From Streptomyces sioyaensis (GTDB lineage: Bacteria > Actinomycetota > Actinomycetes > Streptomycetales > Streptomycetaceae), in assembly GCF_004122735.1 (NCBI RefSeq), contig NZ_SDIF01000024.1, positions 1-64,000 of the forward strand: a stretch of DNA of 64,000 bases, given 5' to 3'. Of the stretch, positions 16,387 through 25,149 are shown in pieces; position 1 is the stretch's first letter, and the number at the start of each line of letters is the position of its first letter. The position numbers and the translations under genes are program-made. Below the pieces are notes generated by a model. It did no database searches. It worked only from the letters and a program-made list of their open reading frames with translations, and had not been told where the DNA came from.

Positions 16387-17604
16387 ATGGCAACGCAACC
16401 GGTGGAGACGCTCGATCTGTCGGCAATGGGGGAGGACTTCGTCCGCAACCCGTACGCGGTGTACGCGTCGCTGCGCGAGCAGGGCCCGGTACACCGCGTA
16501 CGTCTCCCGGAGGGCACGGTCGTCTGGCTGGTCGTCGGATACGACGAGGTGCGTGCGGCGCTCAGCGACCCGCGGCTGTCGAAGGAGTGGCGGCACGCCT
16601 CGTCCGCGCAGCCGATGCAGCCGGTGACCATGGGCGTGACGATGCTCCGCTCCAACACGCCGCACCACACCCGGCTGCGCGGCCTGGTGGCCCGCGCCTT
16701 CACGGCCCGCCGGATGGCGTCCCTCACGCCGCGCATCCAAGAGCTGACCGACGAACTGCTGGCGGCGATGCTCGCCGCGCCCGACGGCCGTGCCGATCTC
16801 GTCGACGCACTGTCCTTCCCCCTGCCGATCACCGTCATCTGCGAGCTGCTGGGCGTTCCGTTCCTGGACCGGGAGGCCTTCCGCGCCTGGACCGACGTCC
16901 TGCTCGTCGGCGCCGCGACGCCGGAGGCCAGGGAAGCCCTGGCGGCCATGACCGGCTACCTCGACGAGCTGGTGAAGAAGAAACGGGCCTGCCCCGGCGA
17001 CGATCTGCTGAGCGATCTGATCGCGGTGAGCGACGAGGACGGCGACCGGCTCAGCGAGCAGGAACTCCTGGGAATGGCCCAGCTGTTGCTGATCGCGGGC
17101 TATGAGACGACCGCCAATCTCATCTCCAACGGCGTCCTGGCTCTCCTCACCCACCCGGCGCAACTCGCCGCGCTGCGCGCCGATCTGTCCCTCATCGACA
17201 ACGCGGTCGAAGAGATGCTGCGCTACGAGGGACCGATCGAGACCTCCACCTTCCGTTTCACCACCGAGGCGACCGAGATCGCGGGAACGGTGATCCCCGG
17301 CGGCGGCGAGGTCGTCCTCCCCGTGATCGCCGACGCGGGACGGGACCCGGTCCGCTTCGGTGACCCCGGGCACTTCGACATCACCCGCGACGCCCGCGGC
17401 CATGTGGCCTTCGGCCATGGCATCCACTTCTGCCTCGGCGCCCCGCTGGCACGCATGGAGGCACGGATCGCGGTGCGCACGCTCCTGGAGCGCTGCCCGA
17501 CGCTGGAGCTGGACGCACACCCGGCCGATCTGCGCTGGCGGTTGGGTGCGTTGCTCCGCGGCCCGCGGCACCTTCCGGTCCGCTGGTCGCCGAAGGCCGG
17601 GTGA
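16387..17604 (+). CDS. cytochrome P450 (second of three)
   Basis: This 405-residue soluble P450 has I-helix IAGYETTAN, K-helix EEMLR, and heme loop FGHGIHFCLG with Cys349. The start is the ATG at 16387 behind GGGGGAGGAGG; the longer frame upstream would translate a tandem repeat array and is rejected. It is closest in style to actinobacterial CYP107-like enzymes. No ferredoxin or reductase gene is adjacent. It is preceded by a 4 x 21-nt repeat and appears to be transcribed alone. The substrate is unknown. Confidence 0.93.
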   Translation: MATQPVETLDLSAMGEDFVRNPYAVYASLREQGPVHRVRLPEGTVVWLVVGYDEVRAALSDPRLSKEWRHASSAQPMQPVTMGVTMLRSNTPHHTRLRGLVARAFTARRMASLTPRIQELTDELLAAMLAAPDGRADLVDALSFPLPITVICELLGVPFLDREAFRAWTDVLLVGAATPEAREALAAMTGYLDELVKKKRACPGDDLLSDLIAVSDEDGDRLSEQELLGMAQLLLIAGYETTANLISNGVLALLTHPAQLAALRADLSLIDNAVEEMLRYEGPIETSTFRFTTEATEIAGTVIPGGGEVVLPVIADAGRDPVRFGDPGHFDITRDARGHVAFGHGIHFCLGAPLARMEARIAVRTLLERCPTLELDAHPADLRWRLGALLRGPRHLPVRWSPKAG

Positions 17605-17730
17605 ATTCCCCGCGCCTCTCGTGATCCGGCGGACTACCGACCACGCTCCGTAGTCAACAGGGCGCTTCGGGTGCGCGGCTCCGGGGATCGCGCCGTGCCC
17701 GGGGCACCCTCACGGAGGGCGACCCGGGCC

Positions 17731-17786
17731 GGGACCTGTCGGGACCTACCGGGACCTGCCGGGACCTCGACCTGCCGGGACCTGCC
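17731..17786. repeat. decamer repeats GGGACCTGCC
   Basis: Copies of GGGACCT(G/A)(C/T)C start at 17731, 17741, 17751, 17761 (degenerate end) and 17777, between the P450 and the DUF6480 gene. Confidence 0.8.
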
Positions 17787-17834
17787 ATGCTCCCCACCGG
17801 CGTGACCCGCGGATGACCAAGCCGACGCCACGAT

Positions 17835-17866
17835 CACCGCGTCACCGCGTCACCGCGTCACCGCGT
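17835..17866. repeat. four perfect 8-nt repeats CACCGCGT
   Basis: CACCGCGT occurs four times head to tail, and a degenerate fifth copy runs into the stop codon of the minus-strand DUF6480 gene. Confidence 0.85.
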
Positions 17867-18087
17867 CACAGTGTCACGGTCACCGCGTAGGCGATGAAGA
17901 AGGCCGCGCAGAGCACGACGATGATGCCGAGGATGATCACCGGGCCCTTGGCCCAGCCGCGGGTCTGCCGGTCAGCAGGGCCGGTTTCCGAGCCCGTGCT
18001 GCCCTCACCCGCAGGGGTTTCGCCGGGTGGTACCCCGCCGACGCCAGGACGGTTGCGGGGATCCGGATCCGGGGTTTGTGTGTCCAT
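17866..18087 (-). CDS. DUF6480 family small membrane protein
   Basis: This 73-residue protein has the hallmark N-terminus of Streptomyces DUF6480 proteins: MDTQTPDPDP, then GVGGVPPGETPAGEGST. A disordered acidic region follows, and then one C-terminal membrane helix (VIILGIIVVLCAAFFIAYAV). The N-terminal region probably faces the cytoplasm. The family is common and uncharacterised. A DUF6131-type gene lies just upstream on the same strand, and such small membrane proteins often occur in groups. Confidence 0.85.
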   Translation of the reverse strand: MDTQTPDPDPRNRPGVGGVPPGETPAGEGSTGSETGPADRQTRGWAKGPVIILGIIVVLCAAFFIAYAVTVTL

Positions 18088-18234
18088 ACCGGAGAGCTCT
18101 TCCTTGCGTACGGTGCACGCGGGCCGTTTCCCCGGTGGGTGCCGGAAGCGACGGGCGCGTGCGGGAAGTGACGGGCGCGTGCGGAACAGCGGATACCGGC
18201 GCGTGGGCGGGTGCCTGCGGGCCGGTGGCCGGAG

Positions 18235-18390
18235 CTAGTAGTAGTGCCGCCGCCCGAAGACCGCGTGCCCCAGCGAGCCGAGAATCCAGCAGATCGCGCC
18301 AAGGACAGCGAGCACGATCCCGATCGTCCACAGGATCCCGATGCCGGCCACGAAACCGATGATGAGCAAGATGACGCCGAGAATGATCAT
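18235..18390 (-). CDS. DUF6131 family 51-residue membrane protein
   Basis: This tiny hydrophobic protein begins MIILGVILLIIGFVAGIGIL and ends GRRHYY, giving two short membrane helices joined at a Trp. The ATG at 18390 is behind GGAGAG; the longer frame upstream adds an unlikely basic tail and is rejected. The sequence matches the Streptomyces DUF6131 pattern (MIxLGxILLIIGF). It precedes the DUF6480 gene by about 150 nt. Function is unknown. Confidence 0.85.
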   Translation of the reverse strand: MIILGVILLIIGFVAGIGILWTIGIVLAVLGAICWILGSLGHAVFGRRHYY

Positions 18391-18942
18391 GATGCTCTCC
18401 GATCTCGCATACGTTCCCCTTCTCACTGTGATCCCGGCTCGTCGCAAGGGCAACTGCTGATCCCCGACGCCCGGCCACCCCCACCGGTCACTCGGCCGGC
18501 CCGGCTTCCTCGCCGTGACCGCGCTCGCCGTACGGCGTCAGCGGGTGTGGACCGTCGGGCGGCTGCACCCCGACGTCTCTGTGAGGGCGTAGACCCGGCC
18601 TTACGGGCCCGGAACCGGCCGCCCGCTTCCCGGCGGCGGGGTCCGGGCCCGTACGGCTCTGCGGGCACGCGGACCGCCGCCAGGGAGGGGTGGCGGGAGC
18701 TGCCCACACCGCAATCGGAGCCAACTCCCGCTCCCTGCATACCTCTTGACGCCCGGGAATTCCATTGGTTGAGTGGCTCATCCACTGAGCCACTGTTGCC
18801 GATCCACGCCGGTGAGGAGCTGTCGGATGCAGAGCACGCCCACGCAGGAGAGGCCCGGGTGCCCGCCGGGCGCCGTCGCGACGGGTGGCTCGGCGGGCCC
18901 GGTCCGGCGTCGGGCGGCCGGCCGCCGAGGGGGCGTCACCCG
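18391..18942. other. 552-nt spacer with divergent promoters
   Basis: This separates the minus-strand small membrane-protein genes from the plus-strand operon starting at 18943. Frames here lack ribosome sites and codon bias. A locally less GC-rich stretch at 18725-18795 (around GAATTCCATTGGTTGAGTGG) is the likeliest promoter region. Confidence 0.4.
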
Positions 18943-20352
18943 ATGACGGAGCGCCGTCCGATGGCGAAGCGCCGCACACGGTTCACCGAGACCATGACCG
19001 GCAGCGTACGGCTGACCGGGGAGCGGGAGACCCGGCCGGTCCGGCTGGATCTGGAGGTCCGGACCGACACCTTCTTGCTGCCCTGGCGCACCACGGAGGC
19101 GCGGGTCCGCGGCCGGCTGCGGGTGTGCGGCTGGGGCGAGGAGGCCTCCGTGGAGGGCGAGATGGAGATCTCGCCGCTCGCCCGGCGCCGCATCGGCTAC
19201 CGCCTCTCCTTCCGTACGGCCGGGCGTACGTACCTGCTGGACGGCTGGAAGTCCCTCTCGCCGAGCCGCCCGCTGCACTCCCTGACCGTCCTGCCCTTCA
19301 CCGTCCACGACGACGCGCAGCAGGAGGCCGGGCGCGGCACGGTGCGCTTCTCGCTCGCCGGCGCCCTGCTGCCGTTCCTCGCAAGCTTCCGTTTCCCGGC
19401 CGCGGACCGTGGCCCGGAGCAGCTCGCCCCGGGGTGGAACGGCCGGCCCGGCCGGACGGAGGTCTGGTACACCACCGTCACCGAGCCGTCGACCGGCACC
19501 GGCCTCTGGCTGCACCACGAGGTGACCGCCCCCGAGGACGGGAGCGGCGGCTACGCGCACGGCTGGGTGGCCGTGTGCCCGCCCGGCGGACCGGTCGCCC
19601 ACGCCCGCTTCGGTCCCGAACCGGTCACGCCCGATGCCACCGGGTTCCGGGCCACCGGCGTCGCGGCCGGACCCGGCCGGCTGCGCGGCAGCTGTGGGCC
19701 CTACACCTGGGACCTGACGGAGGATCAAGAAGGGCCCACGCTGCACACCTTTCCCGCCTGGGCCTGGCGCCGCCCCCTGCTGCCGGCCGCGCAGATCGTT
19801 CCGGGCGGCCGGGCCCGCTACACCGGGACGGTCCGCGGCCCCGGCACCGACCTCACCCTGGCCGGTGCCCCCGGTGCCACCGGACGGATCTACGGCCACG
19901 GCAACGCCCGGCGCTGGGCCTGGCTGCACGCCGACCTCGGTGGCGGTGACGTCCTGGAGGTGGTCGTGGCGGTGGCCCGCCGCCGGGGCCTGGACCGGCT
20001 GCCCCCGCTGGTGTTCCTGCGGCTGCGCCGGGCGGGCCGCGACTGGCCCCGGCGCGGCACCCGCACCGCGGTCGGCTGGTTCGGGCTGGGCCGCTTCCGG
20101 GCGGACGTGGGCCTGCCCTCCTGGACCGTCGCCGGACGGGCCGGCCCGCGCCGGATCCGGGTCACGGTGCACCAGCCCGAAGAACGCACCCTGGCGCTGG
20201 AGTACACCGACCCGGACGGCAGCCGTGCGGTGTGCCGCAACAGCGTCACGGCCGACGCCCGGGTCGTCCTGGAGCGGTGGTGGGGCGGCTGGCGCCCGGA
20301 GGCCGCGTGGACCCTGCGCGGCACCGCGCACGCGGAGGTGGGGGAGCGATGA
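18943..20352 (+). CDS. unrecognised beta-rich protein paired with GMC oxidoreductase
   Basis: This encodes 469 residues with no signal peptide. The sequence is rich in short Trp/Tyr/Gly strands (GLWLHHEVTAPEDG, YAHGWVAVCPPG, YTWDLTEDQEG, NARRWAWLHADLGGGD). It resembles the twin lipocalin-like barrel of AttH/CrtC-type hydratases, but I cannot assign it. The ATG at 18943 follows GAGGGGG at about nine bases; MAKRR at 18961 is an alternative. The stop overlaps the next start as ATGA, so the pair is translationally coupled, implying joint action on a lipid-like or sterol-like substrate. Confidence 0.7.
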   Translation: MTERRPMAKRRTRFTETMTGSVRLTGERETRPVRLDLEVRTDTFLLPWRTTEARVRGRLRVCGWGEEASVEGEMEISPLARRRIGYRLSFRTAGRTYLLDGWKSLSPSRPLHSLTVLPFTVHDDAQQEAGRGTVRFSLAGALLPFLASFRFPAADRGPEQLAPGWNGRPGRTEVWYTTVTEPSTGTGLWLHHEVTAPEDGSGGYAHGWVAVCPPGGPVAHARFGPEPVTPDATGFRATGVAAGPGRLRGSCGPYTWDLTEDQEGPTLHTFPAWAWRRPLLPAAQIVPGGRARYTGTVRGPGTDLTLAGAPGATGRIYGHGNARRWAWLHADLGGGDVLEVVVAVARRRGLDRLPPLVFLRLRRAGRDWPRRGTRTAVGWFGLGRFRADVGLPSWTVAGRAGPRRIRVTVHQPEERTLALEYTDPDGSRAVCRNSVTADARVVLERWWGGWRPEAAWTLRGTAHAEVGER

Positions 20353-22205
20353 ACACCGCGACCGAGGGGCTGCTGGCCGCGCTGCTGGCCGAGGACGACC
20401 CGGCGACGGTGCGCGCGGTGGCCCGCCGCCTCGATGCCGCCCTCGCCGCCATGCCGCGCGCCACCCGTGCGGCGATGGCCGCGGCGGCGACCGCCGTCGA
20501 CGCCACCGCCCGCGCCCGTCACGGCCGGCCGCTCGCCCGCCTCACCCCACAGGAGCGGGAGCGCACCGTCACCGGCCTGGTGCGCCGGCCGGGTACGGCG
20601 TACCTCCTGGACCTGGTCAAGATTCCGGTGCTCCTCGCGGCCGGTACGGAATACCACGCGCGCCGCAGCACCCCGGTGGCCCGTCCGGCAGCGCCCGCGG
20701 ACCCGCCGCTGGACTGTGTGCCCTCGGCGGAGTGGCCGCAGAGGCAGCGCGCCGACGCCGTCGTCGTCGGCTCGGGTGCCGGCGGCGCCGTCGCCGCCCG
20801 AACCCTGGCCCGGGCCGGACTGCGGGTGCTGGTGCTGGAAGAGGGACGCCACCACAGCACCGCCGAGTTCGCCCGCCGTACCCCGCTCGACCGGTTCGGC
20901 GAGCTCTACCGGGACGGCGGGGCGAGCGTGATGCTGGGGGTGCCCGGTGTGCTGCTGCCGACCGGGCGGGCGGTGGGCGGCACCACGCTCGTCAACTCCG
21001 GTACCTGCTACCGCACTCCGGACCGGGTGCTGGCGCGCTGGCGGCAGGACTTCGGCCTGCCGCTCGCCGACGCCACGGAGTTCGGCCGACAGCTCGACGA
21101 GGTCGAACGCACCCTGTCCGTGGCCCGGCAGCCGACCGATGTCCTGGGGACCAACGGCCGCCTCGCGCTGCTCGGCGCCGAGCGGCTGGGCTGGGGGGCC
21201 GACGCCCTGCGCCGCAACGCGCCCGGCTGCCGGGGCTCGTGCGAGTGCGTCGTGGGGTGCCCGACGGGAGCCAAGCAGAGCGTGCAGCTGTCGGTGCTGC
21301 CCGACGCCTGCGCGCACGGCGCCCGCATCGTCACCTCGGCCCGGGTGCGGCGCCTCCTGGTCGAGCGGGACCGCCCGGGCGGTCCCCGGGTGGCCGGGGT
21401 CGCGGCCCGGCGGCCGGACGGCACCACCTTCGAGATCCTCGCCCCGCTGGTGGTCGTGGCCGCCGGTGCGCTCCAGTCACCGCTGCTGCTGCGCCGCTCC
21501 GGCCTCGGCGGCCATCCGATGACCGGCCGCAATCTCGCGGTCCACCCCGCGACCAGCGTGGCGGGCCGCTTCGCCGAGCCGGTCGCCGGCGCACCGTCGG
21601 TGCTGCAGAGCGCCGGCGTCGAGGAACTCCACGACCAGGGAATCCTGTTGGAGGCCACCGCTCCGCCGCCGGGCCTGAGTTCGTTCGTGCTGCCCGGGGC
21701 GGGCCGGGCGCTGCGCGCCGGCCTCGACCGCTCCGGCCATCTCGCCACCCTCGGCGCCATGATCTCCGACCGGCCCGGCGGCCGGGTGACGGGCCGGGAG
21801 CGGGCGGTCTCCTGGTACCGCCTCGACCCGCGCGACGGCCGGCGACTGCTGCGCGCCGTACGGGCCATGGGGGAGCTGCTGCTGGCGGCCGGCGCCGAGG
21901 AGGTGTTCACGGGGGTACCGGGCGCTCCGTCCGTCCGGACCACCCGCGAGCTGGACGCCGTCCTCGAACCGGTCACCCCGCGCCAACTCCACCTGTCCGC
22001 CTTCCACCCGACCGGGAGCGTCGCCCTGGGGGCCGACGCCCGGCGGGCACCCGCGGATCCGCTCGGCAGGCTGCGCGGGGTGCGGGGCGTGGTGATCGCG
22101 GACGGCTCCGCGCTGCCCAGCTGCCCGGAGGTCAACCCGCAGCTCACCATCATGGCGTTGGCCCGCGCCGTGTCCGAGGCGGCCTGCCGGCCGGACGGCG
22201 GCTGA
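20349..22205 (+). CDS. GMC family FAD-dependent oxidoreductase
   Basis: This 618-residue flavoenzyme has a helical N-terminal extension of about 130 residues. The ADP-binding Rossmann motif VVVGSGAGGAVAARTLA is near residue 138. The C-terminal catalytic region contains FHPTGSVALG and DGSALPSCPEVNPQLT, the GMC signatures. A Cys cluster, CRGSCECVVGC, sits mid-protein as in long-chain alcohol oxidase-like members. It should oxidise an alcohol or sterol-like substrate, passing electrons to oxygen or a carrier. The ATG overlaps the stop of the preceding gene. Confidence 0.9.
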   Translation: MNTATEGLLAALLAEDDPATVRAVARRLDAALAAMPRATRAAMAAAATAVDATARARHGRPLARLTPQERERTVTGLVRRPGTAYLLDLVKIPVLLAAGTEYHARRSTPVARPAAPADPPLDCVPSAEWPQRQRADAVVVGSGAGGAVAARTLARAGLRVLVLEEGRHHSTAEFARRTPLDRFGELYRDGGASVMLGVPGVLLPTGRAVGGTTLVNSGTCYRTPDRVLARWRQDFGLPLADATEFGRQLDEVERTLSVARQPTDVLGTNGRLALLGAERLGWGADALRRNAPGCRGSCECVVGCPTGAKQSVQLSVLPDACAHGARIVTSARVRRLLVERDRPGGPRVAGVAARRPDGTTFEILAPLVVVAAGALQSPLLLRRSGLGGHPMTGRNLAVHPATSVAGRFAEPVAGAPSVLQSAGVEELHDQGILLEATAPPPGLSSFVLPGAGRALRAGLDRSGHLATLGAMISDRPGGRVTGRERAVSWYRLDPRDGRRLLRAVRAMGELLLAAGAEEVFTGVPGAPSVRTTRELDAVLEPVTPRQLHLSAFHPTGSVALGADARRAPADPLGRLRGVRGVVIADGSALPSCPEVNPQLTIMALARAVSEAACRPDGG

Positions 22206-22376
22206 GCCCCGGTCCGGTCCGCGCGGCGCCGTTCCCGCGTCCGGCCGTACGCCGAGGTGTCCGGTCGGACGTACGGCGGGCGTGACCACCGCACGGACCG
22301 GCTCGGCGCCCTTGTACGGTGGGGCGCGCACGGCAACGGAGGACGGCCGCCCGGGCGGCGCGGGGTGGGGGGAACG

Positions 22377-23099
22377 GTGGCGGCACCGATGGACGATCCG
22401 ATCACTCGTGACACGACGGTCGACGCCCTGGAGCGCCGGCTGCGGGACGCGATCATCGACGGCCGGCACCCGGTGGGTGCCCTGCTGCCGCCCGAGCGCG
22501 AGCTGGCCGCCTCCTACGGGGTCAACCGCACCACGCTCAAGCATGCGTTCGTCCGTCTGATGCAGGCGGGCCTGGTCGAGACCCGGCACGGAGTGGGCAC
22601 CCGGGTCCGGGACTTCTGGCGGCTGGGGACCGCGGAGCTGTTGCCGTCCCTGGTGCTGCGGGACGGCGCCTGGCTGGCGGAGATCTTCGAGGTGCGACGC
22701 CAAGTGGGCACGCTGATCGGCGAGTTGGCCGCCCGCCGGGCCACCGCGCGGGACGTCGCGGCGCTGCGGCAGCAGGTCGCCGCGGTACGGGCCGGCGGCG
22801 ACGCCGACCAGGTGCAGCTCGCCGACGCGGAGTTCCACCGCACCCTGGCCCGCGCCACCGGCAACCGCGTCTACCTGCTCATGACGAACACCCTGCTCGG
22901 TGGCTACCTCCCGGTCCGCCAGGCGCTCGCCCGGCCGTTCCAGGACGCCGCTGCCGCCGCGGACCGCCTCCACCCGGTGGCGGAGGCGGTGGCCGCGGGC
23001 GACGAGCGCGCCGCCCGCCGGGCCCTGGAGGCCTACATGACCGACACCGAAGGCCTCATGCGCACCACGGACGGACAGCGGCCGGGCCGGGAGCCCTGA
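22377..23099 (+). CDS. GntR family regulator, FCD type
   Basis: This encodes about 240 residues. A winged helix at residues 12-80 (LPPERELAASYGVNRTTLKH, then LVETRHGVGTRV) precedes an all-helical FCD ligand domain (about residues 90-225) with EFHRTLARATGN, whose acidic/His residues usually bind metal and an organic acid. Start choice is uncertain: GTG at 22377 is spaced correctly from GGGGGGA, while ATG at 22389 lies farther away. It is downstream of the GMC gene by about 170 nt and may regulate that operon. Confidence 0.87.
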   Translation: MAAPMDDPITRDTTVDALERRLRDAIIDGRHPVGALLPPERELAASYGVNRTTLKHAFVRLMQAGLVETRHGVGTRVRDFWRLGTAELLPSLVLRDGAWLAEIFEVRRQVGTLIGELAARRATARDVAALRQQVAAVRAGGDADQVQLADAEFHRTLARATGNRVYLLMTNTLLGGYLPVRQALARPFQDAAAAADRLHPVAEAVAAGDERAARRALEAYMTDTEGLMRTTDGQRPGREP

Positions 23100-23160
23100 C
23101 CGCGGACCGGCCGGGAGGGGTATCCGGAGCGCAAACCCGGCGGGACGGTACGGAACCGGC

Positions 23161-23895
23161 CTAGGAGTCGATGGCCCCGGCGCCGGAGGCCCCGGCGTCG
23201 GCCTGCCCGGTGTCCTGGGTCGGGATACGGGCGTCCGCCCACCCTTGTACCGTCGGCTCCTCCAGCGAGTCGACCCACCAGTCGGCCAGCGCCTGCTCCT
23301 TCTCGCCGGGCTGTGCGCCGACCCCGAGCACCCGCATGCCGGCGGCCGCGGCGGCCTGCACGCCGCAGTGGGAGTCCTCGACGGCCAGGGCGTCCCCCGG
23401 GTCGACTCCGCAGAGCCGGGCCGCGGTGACGTACACGTCGGGGTGCGGTTTGGGCCTGATGGCGGCGTCGGGCACCACGATGTGGCGGAAGCACTCCCGG
23501 AGTCCGGCCAGGCCCAGGCAGGACTCGACGACTTCCAGTGGGCAGTTGCTGGCCACCGCCAGCGGGGCGAACTGCACGGCCGAATGCACCAGTTCCGGCG
23601 CGCCGGGCATGGTGGTGGGGTTGGCGGCCACGAGCTCGCGGAAGCGGTCGAGCAGGGTGTCCGTCATGTCCTTGGTCAGGTCGGGGCGGTCGGCCGCCTC
23701 GGCCATCAGGCGCCCGCATTCGGTGTAGTGCAGTCCCCGGGCCTGTTCGGAGAATTCGGCCGAGGGGGTGCAGCCGTATTCGCGCAGCACCATGTCGCGG
23801 GCGTCCACCCAGTGGCGTTCGGTGTCCATCAGGGTGCCGTCGCAGTCGAAGACCACGGCGGCGGGTGTCCAGGAGAAAAAGCGATGTGCGGTCAT
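23161..23895 (-). CDS. HAD superfamily hydrolase, beta-phosphoglucomutase-like
   Basis: This 244-residue phosphatase has all four HAD motifs: VFDCDGTLMDTE (nucleophile Asp and acid Asp), VASNCPLE, the Lys motif RPKPHPDVY and VEDSHCGVQAA. A four-helix cap lies between motifs I and II, typical of the phosphoglucomutase/phosphatase subclass. The ATG at 23895 (MTAHRFF) places motif I near residue 14; the longer frame is rejected. It ends convergently to the GntR gene. Its substrate is probably a sugar phosphate, unidentified. Confidence 0.9.
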   Translation of the reverse strand: MTAHRFFSWTPAAVVFDCDGTLMDTERHWVDARDMVLREYGCTPSAEFSEQARGLHYTECGRLMAEAADRPDLTKDMTDTLLDRFRELVAANPTTMPGAPELVHSAVQFAPLAVASNCPLEVVESCLGLAGLRECFRHIVVPDAAIRPKPHPDVYVTAARLCGVDPGDALAVEDSHCGVQAAAAAGMRVLGVGAQPGEKEQALADWWVDSLEEPTVQGWADARIPTQDTGQADAGASGAGAIDS

Positions 23896-24052
23896 CCGGG
23901 TTTCCGTTCCGACAGGCCCGGAGCGGCGAATGACCGGTCGCGTTGCGGGGCGAGGCAGCGTCGGATGACGGCCGCCGGGCACCGGGCTGGGGGTTTCCGG
24001 CAGAGGGCAGCCACCGCGAAAGGGGGAACCTGGTGCGCTCTGCAGCGGAAAA

Positions 24053-24064
24053 TAACGATCGTTA
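24053..24064. promoter_or_regulatory. 12-bp palindrome upstream of HAD gene
   Basis: TAACGATCGTTA is a perfect palindrome in the spacer between the HAD start and the butyrolactone-synthase stop, followed by GTTACGGAC. It may be an operator of the HAD promoter. No cognate regulator is evident. Confidence 0.35.
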
Positions 24065-24123
24065 CGTTACGGACGGCAACTCGGCGTGGTCAATAGGCTC
24101 CTAATTGTCCATATTGTATGGTC

Positions 24124-25044
24124 CTATGAGTAACTCAGGGTTCCGTAGGCCGTCCGTGTGTCGTCCTGGGTGACACGGAAGACGCAGGTCGAGTCGTACT
24201 GCGTGCACAGCACCCGTGCGGGCGGGGCGAGTTCGGTGAACCGGACGGCCTTCAGGCGGCCGGCGCGCGGCCGGCCCAGGGCGCCCCCGCTGCCGTACGC
24301 GGCGGCCTGCCGCGCGGCCTCCAGGAGTGCCATGCCCGGCACATGGTCGGTCGGGTGGTCGAAGAGGAACGGGTGCAGCGGGTCGGCCGGCGAGAGGAGC
24401 AGCCCGCTCCCGGCGACGGCAAGGACCGCGTCCTGCGGGTGGTTCACCGACAGCTCCGCCGCCGGCGGGCGGTATGCCGCCTCCGGGGCGGCGGCCACCA
24501 TGCCCACGCGGGCCGACCTGCCGCGCAGCGCGCGGTACTGCGCGTCGCTGAGGAACCGCACACCGCCGCCTCCCTGCCCGAAGGCCAGCCCGCAGACGGT
24601 GAAGGCGGCGTCCAGGCGCAGGCCGGAGACGCGGCGGCCCGGGCTGCGCCGCACCGCGCTCACCCACGCGCGGCAGGTGACCTCGGTCGCTCCGGCGCGG
24701 GCAGGTGGCTCGTTGCCGGGCGCGAGGCGGAAGTACAGGTCGGTGATGACCGCGTGGCACGCCGCGGGAACGGCGTAGAACCGCAGCGGGATGTAGAGAC
24801 CGAGCTGACGCAGCGTCTCCACCAGGATCAGCGGGCTGTGCCGCGGTGATCCGTCGCGGGGGAACGTCGCATGGGCGCGCGGCCACGACGCGGCCGCGGC
24901 GAAGACATGGGGGGTGTCCGTCCGCCGTACATCCGTAAGGAGGACCTCCGCCACGGAAGTCCGGTGCACCAGCTCCCGCTCGACGGTGCGGGACCAGCTG
25001 AGCGGCTCACTCTTTCCGGCGGTGCCAGCAGTTGAGGAACTCAT
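24124..25044 (-). CDS. gamma-butyrolactone biosynthesis protein, AfsA/ScbA type
   Basis: This 306-residue AfsA-family protein has two hotdog-like repeats. The first is near residues 25-150 (LVHRTSVAEVLLTDV, SPLILVETLRQLGLYI) and the second near 190-290 (VNHPQDAVLAV, HPFLFDHPTDHVPGMALLEAARQAA). AfsA-family enzymes condense a beta-ketoacyl thioester with dihydroxyacetone phosphate to make the signalling butyrolactone. The gene diverges from a TetR-type receptor gene with about 105 nt between starts, the classic signalling pair. A candidate ARE operator lies 23 nt upstream of its start. Confidence 0.92.
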   Translation of the reverse strand: MSSSTAGTAGKSEPLSWSRTVERELVHRTSVAEVLLTDVRRTDTPHVFAAAASWPRAHATFPRDGSPRHSPLILVETLRQLGLYIPLRFYAVPAACHAVITDLYFRLAPGNEPPARAGATEVTCRAWVSAVRRSPGRRVSGLRLDAAFTVCGLAFGQGGGGVRFLSDAQYRALRGRSARVGMVAAAPEAAYRPPAAELSVNHPQDAVLAVAGSGLLLSPADPLHPFLFDHPTDHVPGMALLEAARQAAAYGSGGALGRPRAGRLKAVRFTELAPPARVLCTQYDSTCVFRVTQDDTRTAYGTLSYS

Positions 25045-25067
25045 ACGACCAGGGAATATCGAAATTC

Positions 25068-25085
25068 GAACATGCGCACCTGTTC
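25068..25085. promoter_or_regulatory. candidate ARE operator for the butyrolactone receptor
   Basis: GAACATGCGCACCTGTTC is an imperfect palindrome; the half-sites match at 8 of 9 positions. It lies between the divergent synthase and receptor genes. Receptor proteins of this family bind about 22-bp AREs with TGTT(T/C)-type ends. Its position over the most upstream ATG of the receptor frame favours a later start for that gene. Confidence 0.6.
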
Positions 25086-25149
25086 ATTCCGGGTGGCGCA
25101 GCGCGATAGATTGCGGGCCGCCGGCACGAGAACGACATCTGAGGTGTAC

